Made by a program: the position numbers and the translations under genes | Notes under the pieces: generated by a model | The model's database searches: none | What the model was told of the DNA's origin: nothing | Seen by the model: the letters and a program-made list of their open reading frames with translations, nothing else | In this document: one piece after another, positions 12,391 through 24,500 of the stretch | Position numbering within the stretch: the first letter of the stretch is position 1 | Layout of the letters: each line of letters starts with the position of its first letter | Assembly (NCBI GenBank): GCA_033980235.1 | Contig: CM067068.1 | Span: forward strand, 35,875,546 to 35,939,545 | Length of the DNA: 64,000 nucleotides | Source: Diadema setosum | Lineage: Eukaryota; Echinodermata; Echinoidea; Diadematoida; Diadematidae | Reading direction: 5' to 3'

Positions 12391-12803
12391 TTTGAAATAT
12401 ACCTATCGCGAGATTATGAAAGGCAATATTAATTTGATAAAATTAAAATAGACTAAAACATCTATTTAATATGATGAATAGATCTCTGTATCTTCAGAAA
12501 AGCATTAAAGGGACAAAAGTGGAACTGAAAATAATCTTAACTCAAAGTAGCATAGAGTCAAGAACCCGATTTATGATAAAATATAAAGAGAAAATAGTGT
12601 TCATGACCTCAAAAGTGGAAATGGAAAAAGGTATATCCAATCTTGAAATAATGCACATTTTGAACGATAACATAAATCAATAGAAGTAGTCAATGAGCCA
12701 CTAATAATTGAGAATATCATACACTCATATCTACTGCAGATTTCTGCGTAGATAATGAGAAGAGTTGAGGAAACTGACTTTATAGAAAAGAATTTCTACT
12801 CAC

Positions 12804-12900
12804 AATTACTTCAGCCGTCCAGATCACTTCCACATACAGCTATGTTTTCACCGTGGAACACACCACTTTACAGTTGTGCTGCACTCTGAAGTTTGAAGAA
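12804..12900 (-). other. Candidate 5' untranslated exon of gene A
   Basis: On the minus strand a segment ends GGCTGAAGTAATT and is followed by the donor GTGAGTAG. The related sequence at 60583 in copy C has the same junction (AAAATAATT then GTGAGTAC). The upstream boundary is not defined. This is inferred from conservation between copies, not from transcripts. Confidence 0.4.
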
Positions 12901-14373
12901 GACAGCGTCGCCTACAAATCAATAGGCCTACTCTTGTCCAGGAGCATAGAACTAATGGAGAAAGGATTCCAGCAGACGCGACTAGTGTTGTAAGAAATTA
13001 GTTCATTGCGGGACGGTTAGGCGTAAGTGTCACTTTGTTTGGTGTATTATTGATTTTTTTTTGGTCTTACTACTACACACTTGTTAATTACATAATCTAT
13101 TTATACCCCTCTCTTTAACGCTGGTCAGTGTTTGTACAAAGGCTTTTTCGATAGCTTTCGAGATTCATTTTGGATGTTTATAGCATATATCAATGGGCTA
13201 TTCACATAATTGTACATTTCTATCATGGGGATGTGAACGCTTATGAATACAATCATAATTAAACTTTCACGTTACATTCTATAGCCATAACACTTCCCTC
13301 TGTTACGTGTGACTGTGTGTTTGGTGCAGAGGGGTATGAAGTAATACTTCCTTTGTGGAGACTAAAGGGATATTCTAGATCAATTTATACAGCAAGAAAT
13401 AATGCTCTTTAATAAATGTTCTTATAATAAAGCAATTGTTAAGAAATCCTGCCGGGGGGAGGGGGGGGGGGGGAGTTTGGTACAGGAATATGCCTTGGAC
13501 ATTACATCACATGGTATTCTGCCAAAACTCAAGTGGTTATTATAATTCTTTCTTGAAGCTAAACCAAAAACTAAAATTGCATCAATTGTTTACTAGCAGA
13601 AGAAAAAGAGTCGAAATTATTTGAAATATTTGTGATTTACCATACACGTGTCTTGATTGATGATTTTAAAAGAAAAAGGGGGATTCAACGACGCAATCAA
13701 AATGCCCGAAAAGTCTTCTCATGTACTGTGAAAAAAGAAAAGAAAATTAAGTGAATCCAAGTACAGAGCACGCCATTATGCTATCCCAAGTAACTGTAAC
13801 TTAAAAAACGAAAGAAAAAGAAACACGTAACACAATCCCAGAATGTGGTAATACAAATTGGGAGTTTCCTGCTTTTCAGAAATTGCAGTCCAGAGTAATT
13901 ATAATCTAAAAGCCCTTTCCTTCACGCTTGGCTCTATCTAAGCATGCACGCAGATATGTTGAAATATGCATTTATGTTTTTCAGTCTTATTTTGTTCTTT
14001 TTTATCTATTTCAATTATTCCGTTACATTTTAATAGATTAATTTTTTTCATTACAAAAAAGAAAAGACTTAGAAACGGATTCTGCATAAGACAGTACAAA
14101 ATACATGCAAAAGTACAGGAAATAACGTTTGCTCAGCATTTTGTTGCTCGTTTGCCTGCTTAATTGGTTGTTTAAAAAAAAAGAGAGAGAGATGAGCAAG
14201 AAATTCTAAGGCCTATTAACAGTTTTAAATTGGTAAACGCACCAAATTATTAACGAAAAGACAACAATGTGTGACAATAGAAATACCAAGCTACATGTTC
14301 ACAGAATGTACATTTGGGATGATGTAATTAACAAGATTTAAAACAAAACAAAACAAATCAAAAACAAAACTGG

Positions 14374-14490
14374 ACAGCCGAGGGCTGCTTACAATTGTGT
14401 TTGGTCAAGGTGTTAGGGTTGCTCTGGCCACTAATACGTGGCAACATGCCATACCATTGTTTTACCTGTTTTAATCGATACGACATGCCA
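14374..14490. repeat. Distal upstream flank, gene A copy
   Basis: It shares CTCTGGCCACTAATACGTGG and the following CATACCATTGTTTTACCTG with 32895-33005 and 61273-61390. Confidence 0.75.
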
Positions 14491-16213
14491 ATTTGTACAC
14501 CCAGCTGCACACATTAAAATGCAAGAGAATGACTTCCAAAAACATTTCCAGTAGGCATACGCCTTTTAATAGAGAACTAAGTCCGTATTGTGTAATAAGC
14601 TTAACATGCGCGCACGTTTGTCTGTTTGTCTGTCTCTTTCTGTGTGTGTGTGTGTGTTGTGTGTGTTGCGTGTGTTGCGTATGTGTGCTTACGCTAATTC
14701 TTTCCCCATCATGCCCATAATACATATAGCTCGCAAAGACATATCTCTCTCCAATGTGTTCGATGATCACGATATACTTCAATGTGTGTGCGATAAATTG
14801 CCTTAATATTATTTTTCCGCCTTATATTTGACTCTTTGTTTTCTCCTTGATTTTTGGGGCCTTGAAAAGAAGTTTAAATACGACAGGAACGTACACATTA
14901 ATAAATTCATATTTCGGATTACGGATGAATATCAGCCCATGCACATGACTTTTTCACCGTTCTATACTTTTGTTTAATTGGATATCGTGGTGACGAGTTA
15001 CATATCAACTGGTAATTCCATTTCACATCATGCCCCAAAATTCATCCTATCTTAAAGTGTTTCTGGCAAAAAAAAAAAAAAAAATCCTCGCATGGCGCTA
15101 TGAATAAAATATTCCGTTTGTTGGAGAGTTCCATCCTCCAGGGTGACTTTTTTTTTCTTCTAATTTTAGTAAAAAGTAAACCTTGTTGGCAATGTTATAT
15201 ATTATATGAATACACTTTTTTTATCAGTGCACTGTTTATATGAATTTAGGTTATTCACATAAAGTTGATAAACAAGTATACCAGAAGAAAAAGGATAGAT
15301 AATAATTGTGAGATTAATACATTCATACGCAAAACAATGCATTCGTAAACTACTATTTTTCACAAGTTTATTTTATTCAATTCATATCTAGGTCTTAAAC
15401 TGATCAAACAATCCAAAAACAAAAGAAAGCAAGCCCACCAAATGAGTTCATAAATCAGGAACAAAATCGAAAGTGAAGTACACTAAATGTACTGCAGGTG
15501 ACAGCTTACTTTTTTTTTTGGAAAACAAAATATAACCAGTCAACTAGTCAATGAAATACAAGTACATCATTTTTACAAGAAACAAATGATATATTGCTTA
15601 CCGATAAGTTGTATTCTGTATTTATACACAGGTACGGTTTCAAAGCACTTCAAGATGTTTGAAGCTCTACCACCAAAATAACTATGTGGCAAATGCTTAG
15701 GATTCTAACGAAGAAAGACACGATATGACACAGTAAGGGGTAAGTTAAAAGTCATGAAGGGTAACGTGTCAACTGAAATTGTCATATTCGTTATTACTAA
15801 GTATCAGAACCCACTTTATTGTTGTAGGTAAATCACAATTTTATAATAAGATTGATTATCAAATAATTATAGATACTGAATACGCATATTTTTCTTGCAG
15901 TGTGAAGACCAACATCATTAAGTAGATCACGAGGCACTAAATTCGAAAATGCGCATGGTAATATTGTTCCCTCTAACAATGATGAATGGGTTTTGATATC
16001 ACTACGTATTAAAAGAAATGAGGTAAGTGACCAATTAATACAGTCAAGTAGAATAACTGTTAGTATAGAAAAAAAAAAAAACCGTCCGGAATAAGATCAA
16101 GGTTATTAGCTCTATCAAAGCATTTGCTTGAGCTCTTGCCTTGAAACCTGACTTGAATTTTGTAATAACAACATATCCCGTGAATACCTATCTGTAGATT
16201 ACTAATTGAGTTT

Positions 16214-16246
<33 letters not shown>

Positions 16247-16645
16247 TGGGTATACAATCAAGATAAAGAGTATTGCTCAAAATCATAAATTGTGTGACTG
16301 AAAGATGGTTTTGGGTAACATAAATCAACTGAGTCTTCTCAGTTATCAGTATTTATGTTAGGTTATGTATCCATATATCGAGACTTGGTTCAAATGCCAT
16401 AAAATATTGAGGTATATGACCAAAACCAGTAACAGGCGAAACAACATTTTTCCTTTCGGGAATTATCAACCATGCAACACTAACTAATGATCCAAGGGGA
16501 AGTGTTGATCATCCTTCCCGTGTTGGGACAACTAAACGACAGTTTCAGTTACAAAGCATTCTTTCCTTCATGTGGTATCTGATTACCAAATTGAAGGATT
16601 ACTCCAAATCGGTAAAGATGCCCAAGTTCCATTTAAACGTGCAAA

Positions 16646-16651
16646 TTTATT
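16646..16651 (-). terminator. Candidate polyadenylation signal of gene B
   Basis: A minus-strand AATAAA hexamer lies about 165 bp past the gene B stop codon. The distance suits a short 3' UTR. There is no transcript evidence. Confidence 0.45.
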
Positions 16652-16813
16652 CCATGTGCTCTTACTAGTATGATATCATCCAGATGGCACGATCACGTGC
16701 GATGAGATTGTTCTCGCTTTTCTTCGAGGGAAACATCAATATAATATCACACAGTTAAAAAAAAAATGATGTAAAAAAATGGTGTACATGTATGACCACG
16801 AAACATCATTATG

Positions 16814-16956
16814 TCATCGGTGGACAGGAGTCTTGTTTTTCGGCTCAGGTTGCGTCCGAGAGTACACGTACGCAGAATGGCCGATGGCATCTACTATCTC
16901 AAACAGTGTGAGAATACTTCCGCCCAGCCATAACCCAAGGGAACCGCCTATGTCAC
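16814..16956 (-). CDS. Gene B exon 10 (TM2, pore and tail)
   Basis: The exon runs from acceptor AACTCACAG to a TGA stop at 16814-16816. It encodes DIGGSLGLWLGGSILTLFE, where GGS is the family GxS selectivity filter. A tail of about 27 residues follows. A minus-strand AATAAA lies at 16646-16651, about 165 bp beyond the stop. Confidence 0.95.
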
Positions 16957-19900
16957 CTGTGAGTTCAAATAATGATACATAACTCAGAAAGAAAATCGAA
17001 AATTTTGGTAACATATTGTATCACATCATCTTTGTACAGTGAGTGTTTATGAAAATGTTTAAGATTTATTTATAATACTTACAAAATTACATGTAATACT
17101 TATTTTGGTGAAGGCCTGATGACAGGCCAAAAAGCTTGATTGATTTAAAAGGGAGAACAAGATCGAAAGCAAGGTCCACCTCAAATCTAATTTCTTTCGC
17201 GATAATTATGCTACCCACAATACATGTAATATCGTGAACATCTTGTGTATGTGTGTTTGTCCATTAAGTTGAAGAAGATCCCGTTGGCAGAAAAACAAGC
17301 AACGTAATAAGAATCACTTTAAAACATGCTATTTTGAAGTTTCCTTTACATTTCTTTGTAAGGGAAGAGAATTGGAGTTTTTATCTCACTGTAGGAAGAG
17401 TTAACTAGCTTACGTTTTAAGTTTGTGATATTTACTGAACAAACACATAGCAGATATCATTTTCTCATTATTTCTGAACCAATTTAACCCTACGAAATTA
17501 CCTGCTCAATGTTTTTAGTACAAGAAAAGGCAACACACTAAATCAATCAATAAATAAATACTATTCAGATCATCTTCTGCATAATATTTAATGAGTAACG
17601 AAAAGATAGTTGAAGACAGAAAACACTTTTGAAAAGAAAACAGCATTCATTTCACTTTTTTCTATCCACGATATGGGTAGCTGGTTGCGTTATGATAATA
17701 CCTCCCCTCCGGAAAACAACGGAAATGAATTGACAGTGGCTGTGTGGTGATCAATCATATACTTACATAATAAACTGAAAAAGTCGTAAACTTTTCTCTG
17801 CCTGATCCTCTGAACTGTTTTATCCTTGAAGAACACAGTAAGCCCACAGACGTTTTCCCTAAATTTATTGCAAACAAAGGACAAAAGACAAACCCATTTA
17901 GTCCTGCTGAATCTAATCAGACAAGAATGTTTAAAAGTATGATGCAATCATTGCCTAACAATTATAAGAAAAAAAAGAAAAGGCTCACAACATTCTAAAA
18001 GAGCAGAAACTACTGTTTTATCAAAATATGATTATGATAAATACTTATTAATTCGCATTATCTAATGTAGCGTTTTATCATATGAAATGAAACATGGAAC
18101 AATTCAAAATAATAATGCGCAATGGATAAGAGTAATTCACATTATAAAATGGGTTCAAGAATGTAGCCAATTGGAAGCGCTGAAATGAGTCACGTGTGCG
18201 TGCATTAATTTCTTCAGGTATGCACTAAGAAGAGTCTCTCTTCCACCTCCCTGACCTGACGTACGTCACAATGTTTACACTAGCAGTGCGCACTCAATCA
18301 GTTGTTACAAGTGCGTCACGCGCTACTATACGCGCTGTCAATCCTGTAAACAACTTCTAGTTCGGACCGCGGGCTGCCACAGCAGCCGGCGGCCTTTCTT
18401 GTGCACAACAGTACGTGGCGTACGTATACTCTTATACGTACGTACAGTGCTTATGTGCGGGATTTCCGAGTGCGACGTGCGTAAATGTTTGGGACGAACA
18501 TCTTCGGACATCTTGACTTTTGAGCGAGTGCTACATGTAGCTGACTGGTATTGACCAACAAAGGTACGTGAATAATGCTGTTAGTTTTCGACCCATTTTA
18601 TAAAACAAATGATGCACAGGATTATTTCGTGGCGTTAGTGAAGGTGCGGCGCACTCTCGAGTATTGACAAGGGTTGCAAACATGCACTCGGCTGCGCCTC
18701 GTGCATGTCGCACCATTGTCAATACTCTCGAGCGCGCCGCACCTTCACTAACACACTCTATCCTGTGCATCATTTGTATAATAATCGTGTATGCCTGTTC
18801 CAAGACGCTGAATGGAAGAAATGCATGATATGTGTGTGTGTGCGTGTGTGTTTCTATTTCTCTCTATCCGTGCGTGTATGTGCGTAGGTGTGTGCGTGTT
18901 TGTGTGTTTCTTTGTGTTATTTTTTTTCCTAGGGGAGAGGTTTAAGTGTGTGCCTGTTTTTTTTCGTACATCCTTACTTGAAGTATGTGGAGTCAAGATT
19001 ATAGAAAGCACTCAAGGGTTGTGTCCAAAAGGTGCTTGGGTATTCCACATGGGACACAGACGCTGAATAAGTTCTCGTTGAACAAGCAGGCGGACAGTCA
19101 CAAAGTTCTTCAGCATTATCCAGAAAATTGTCTGTTACAAGTCGGAAAAACAAAAAAGTATGTGGTGAACAAGAGAGAAAAGAGGAGTCAAGAGGAAATG
19201 TACATATTTATTTTTCGTTCATCTCGCATTTCAAAAAGAAAAACCAATATCGATAACAGTATAATCGATAATTTTAAACAAGACAGAATATTAATTAAAT
19301 TTGATTAGAATATCATAGAACAGCATAATTACAATGAGAGAAAGTGGACCATTCTGTAATGTTCTTGGATTTGAAAAACATTTTACGCATAATTTTTCTT
19401 TTTCAACATGATTACTTAACAAAAACATCAACACCAACCACAAGTACAATGTATTCCAGTGGCTGAGGCGATAATGTAACGCTGAAACGCTAAGCAAAAT
19501 ATATATATATATCATACATCAAGTTGAGATATCGAGGAAGTGCAACGAAAGGGGATCGGGGAATGCTCTATTTCTGTAGAACTTGCTACCACGGAAAATA
19601 TCAGTTAAAGTCGTGCTTTGTTGTTACTTTGACATACCCATGAAATGACAGATACATGTAGTGTGTAATGTCACATGAATAAGAAATGTTCTAAAATATG
19701 GCTATAATTATGTGGTCCTATTTCAGGAAGGTAAAATCCCGAGACAAGGTCACGAGACTTTTAAAATAACAACTTCTCCAGTCCCTCAAATTAAATTTTT
19801 ATAGGTTCCACAATTTTGAATAGAAGCTTCAATCCCAATTAGCTAAACAGCAGCTGCACTCAAGTCTATCATTATTGAAACAAGCAAAGACAGCAAAAAT

Positions 19901-21526
19901 TGTTAGAATTAAATGACTTACAATAGGCAGGTCCCGTGCAGTTGAAAAATTCCCAAGCAGTACACTCACGATCAACACCTGTTGGAATAGGGATATAATG
20001 AACTTGAATTTAAAATATAAAATTTCTGTATTAGTGTTTTGATGAAGGTGATGAAAATTTGTTTATCATACACATGTCGTTTGGGGTGGTTCTGATGAGG
20101 TCTTTTTGCGTTTTTGTTTGTCCTTTCGTCATTATTTTAACCCTAAAAGGGCCGCGGGTGCATTCCGCCTCCGATCATCTCCCCCTTCTCCACAATAATT
20201 CTGCAACGAAAGGGACCTCGTCATGAAGCTTCTGAAAGTTTCGTGCAACTTCTGAGACGAAATTCGCAACACCCGCGTACCCTTCCCAAGCCACGCTGAA
20301 CTCTTGCCAATTAATGTCATCCTACTCTGCTGGAGAAAAGGCAGTCTCTTACGGTATGAAACACGATGTGGAACACAGTGTGAAATCTCTTAACATTGTT
20401 AAATTCAAGTGATTTGATAATGTACGAACCTTTTTTAAATCATTAACACAGTTTGTGAACCATCAATTTGCAGTGTGAAACAGCCATGACTATGTAAACT
20501 CTCTCTGAAAATTACACCTTACAATGTGAACTCCACTTCACACTTTAATCATACGGTGTCGACTTTGTGAACACATTGTAAACACACTGTAAGACACTAC
20601 GTTGTTTCCTGCAGGGCAAATAATTTTTTGATTTGATTTACATTATTTTTTCCTATTGAGCAGTTTGATTGATAGATTGATTCTATGCTTATTATGGTAG
20701 AAAAGTTGTCAGTGACAGCTTTCGTTAAAAACAAAAAAAAAAGACAAACGACAGTCAAAACTACCCCAAAATACATAATGCATTTCGAACAGAATGAAAA
20801 TACATAATACATTCAAATGACTTTTGGTAGTCCTTTTGATGTACAATTTTTGAATACATTAAAACAGATATGCCTACCTACAAACCGAACATGGGACTAC
20901 CAATTTCATTATAACTGCATATCTTGAGCTTAGTTAGCATAAGTAATTTACTCAAATTAGCAACTGAAAAAAAGTCAATTCACAATCTTGTACAACACAA
21001 CGCGACTGTCACCCGTGCCAAATTTCGTCGCAATTGTGCCACTGATTGCTGAGATCTCAAAGTGGAGGAGGAATCAACCTCGCCCTCTCCCGATGTAACG
21101 CAGCCCCCCCCCCCCCCCCCCCCCTCTTAAAAAAGCATGTCTTTTGACTCGAAAAACATAGCTTTGTTGTATATTTTATTCGTTTTGTATGCTCAGCCCT
21201 TTTTGTAATACTTACTTATCTTATATAAGTCACTTGTATACCTACCTTTCATGACTAGAGTTTTGCAGCCACATTCTCCGCGCATGTAATCCTCACTACA
21301 TTCATTGTAACACTCGTTGTGCCCGTAGTGGTCATAGTACTTCAGAACCTTTTCACCACATTGGCCATGAGGGGGCGGCAAGTTGGTATACTGTGGTGTA
21401 AGGGAGGGAATGAGGTATTAAAAGCTAAAACTAAGACACTACCGTCCATGGTAACCATGAACGTGATAATAAAAAAAAAAAAAGATAGTGGATACTTTCT
21501 CTGTTGAGTTGCACCTAACGAAAGAA

Positions 21527-21564
<38 letters not shown>

Positions 21565-24500
21565 GTGACCGTGCACCTCAAAACGAACATAAAGTCGCAC
21601 ACACTGATTTTGCGTGAGGACTGAAAAGAAGTGAAATGGGTCAACCTAGCCGAATTTGAATTTTTCATTTTTTCTGAAAGAGCAGGTCTTCTTTTACATT
21701 ATGCTAAAATTTGGTATCATAAAACGGGCAGGAAAGTGTGTTTTTTTAGCAGTTTATCTCGAACATTTTTGGTAGAATAGTGTCATTAGGTGTGTCTTAG
21801 AATCCCCTTTTCATTTCTCAGTGAAAAACCTTGTCCACACTCTTCACTTTCAACTCTAATAACTTTTGAAAGGATAGTGCTACTGCTTTGAAAGTTGGCA
21901 TTAATTATGGACAGAATGTGTTAATGAGGCATGCTTAATTTCAGTATAATCTGATAATCTCTTCATTGTTGTTACTTTGGTGGTTTACTTCCTGTTTTTG
22001 ATCCCATTCATCACACAGCCAGCACGGTTTGGTAAAGACTAAGCGCTTGAATGACACTGTACTTCAGAGCCTCTTTTCTCAGTTCACACTTTTCCTGAGT
22101 TTGTGCTTTCTTTCCAATATTAGGATAGGTTAGGAGAGTCCATTTGATTTGAGTTATACATCATTTTAAAGCTTAAAGTCTGCTCTTTCAGAATATGGTC
22201 TTAGCTAAAAATTCCTGTCTGGCGACTTTTTTTTTTTTTGTTGAGGTGCAGGGTCACATATATATATATATATCGCTTGATGAGCAAGTTCACTTTAGCA
22301 ACTGGGAGAGGTTCCTAATGAAGTCCGACCTTTCCACTTATAACTGATAAGTTAATGTTGATCATAGGTACATGTATATGCATGTATTTTGAGCTATCAT
22401 AGATAAACTGAATGGTCACTTCTCCAAATCAAAAGGACCCTGGATAAAAATAGCCTATATGTATACGTATAGGCATATAGAATAACTCGGGACGATTTGC
22501 TTTGCTTGTTTCAAAGTCCCAGTGGTATACAAAAGAATTTCACTGGTATTTGAAATGAGGAGGAGAAGTGGTTAAAAGGCCATGTCAGACGCTGTTTATA
22601 ATTTCACATCATATAGTATTAATTGTATATTGACAACTCCATGCATAAATTTGTTGACTTCATTGTGATTCTTGCGCAGAGAAACAATATTCTGAAAAAC
22701 TTTAATTACACTGAACAAGGATGATAACACGGGAGGTTCATATATTTCAGATATATAGCAGTGTACAAATGTAATTCCATTCCAACACCGCTTGCTCGCG
22801 AGTTCACCTGTGTTTAATCTACGCATGCCTTCTTCTTTTGTTCTGCTTCCTTGAGCCCCAACTCAGGCATTCTTACGGTGTCATGTCATCATCCTTGTTC
22901 ATTGCAATTTGTTCTAAATCGTAAAAGTATTCCTACCCTTCATCCTAATTGCAAATTCTGAAAATCTGCCCTCAGTATAACTAATGTATAGTTGTTCAAA
23001 TGTCAAAATCTGAAATCATCCGGAGGTCTCCTTTAAGGTAAGGAAGATATTATTGTATGATGATCTGAGCTGTGTGGAATGACTCGAGATAAACGTGTCA
23101 GACATAATCACTGTGTAAATGTCGGCAATATCCACAACGAAATACATGTACCAGTACTATCTCGTGTAAATCTGTATACCTCGATCACGTCTACAGCTGC
23201 TAGAGTCATCTCCCCCGGTGCTATCCCGAAGCCAGAGTCTTCAATGCTCGGCTCGGTGCCGTAGTCGTAGAGTACAATTTGGAAGCCGGCAGAACCTCGG
23301 CCCTTGGGTTCGAAGTAATATTCGAATTGTCGGGCGTCTAGTGTTAGTCGTAGACTGTACCTCCTACCTATTGTAAAAACCAAAAATAAAGTGACGTATG
23401 ATAGAAGCCTTGGGGTTAAGAGTTGCTGTGATGAGATTCTTATGCAAGTAATCTAGCACTGATTGTTACCCAGAAAATCTCAACAGCCTTCTCGTAAACC
23501 ATGGTACAACTGAATATTCAACATGGAGCTGGAATCCTGGTCTTCTGTCTTTTTGTTGGTCATTCTCAGAATCATGTTTGGTTCAATATCAAAGGTTTTT
23601 GAATCATAACGGCAAAAGCAACTCGACCAAATGCAAATTTGATAACTCCTATGGTTGTTTGTCTTGTGTATGTGTGCATGTGTATGTTCGTGTGTGCGCG
23701 CGTGTGTGTGTGCTATTTACTCTTGTCTATATGATTCTCTTCGATACTGTTTCCAAGGTGTGTTAGCGTTCTTTGTGTTGTCTCTGTATAATATATACCA
23801 ACACAAATTTGCATGATGCTGACAAAGCAATCGAAAGTTTTGTCGTCCCTGTCTCGTAGAATGTTATTCGCGTGTGTGTCTGTCTGCTTGTTCTTCCGTC
23901 TTCTTAGTGGGCTTCCAGACTTTTTTCAGACTTTTTCCCCTGCCTTTTTTTATTTTTCTTTGCGCATCAGTTTATCTTGTCTATTTGACATTCTGTACCT
24001 GAGGGGCCCACATTCTATTCAAGCTTTGTCTTTTTTAGCGGGTCCCTCCATTTTTCGATGTATGCGTATTGCTATATCGTCTTTATCACTTCAGTTCTCT
24101 AGTTCTGATTATGCAAGCTTATTCTCTGTTACCAAAGAAATTGAAAAGTTTATGTTCTTTTCGAAAAAATGAAATAAAGTTTGAATTGAATTGAATTGAA
24201 TTGAAAAATGAGATATAATTACCTGCAGCTCTTAGAGTGAGTTTCGGTAGACCGTTATTCTCATCGTTAAAAACGAAACACACACCCCAATCGGTCACTC
24301 TTAGGGTGAAATTAGCCGCAGTAAGAGGTTCCTGTCCCCAACTTCCCCTGTGCAATAAACCAGGGGAGAGATTTTGTTTAAAAAAGAATAATAATTTTTC
24401 ACGAATCAGCAAAACATCTAGTGGGGGGGGGGGGGCGCTGTAGCATAGGGGATAGAACTCCCGACTCCCAAACGAAGGACCCGAGTTCGATTCCCGCCCA

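Larger units (their letters stand above)
12905..16813. other. Spacer between gene B end and gene A 5' flank
   Basis: No coding exon is recognisable here. The part nearest gene A (about 12985-13400 and 14374-14490) is shared with the upstream flanks of copies B and C. The remainder is AT-rich with a 14-base G run near 13460, a (TG)n block at 14641-14690 and an AATC repeat at 16216-16250. Confidence 0.6.

Noticed and set aside
16216..16250. CRISPR-like short direct repeats
   Set aside because: They are a plain AATC microsatellite without spacers, in a eukaryotic context.
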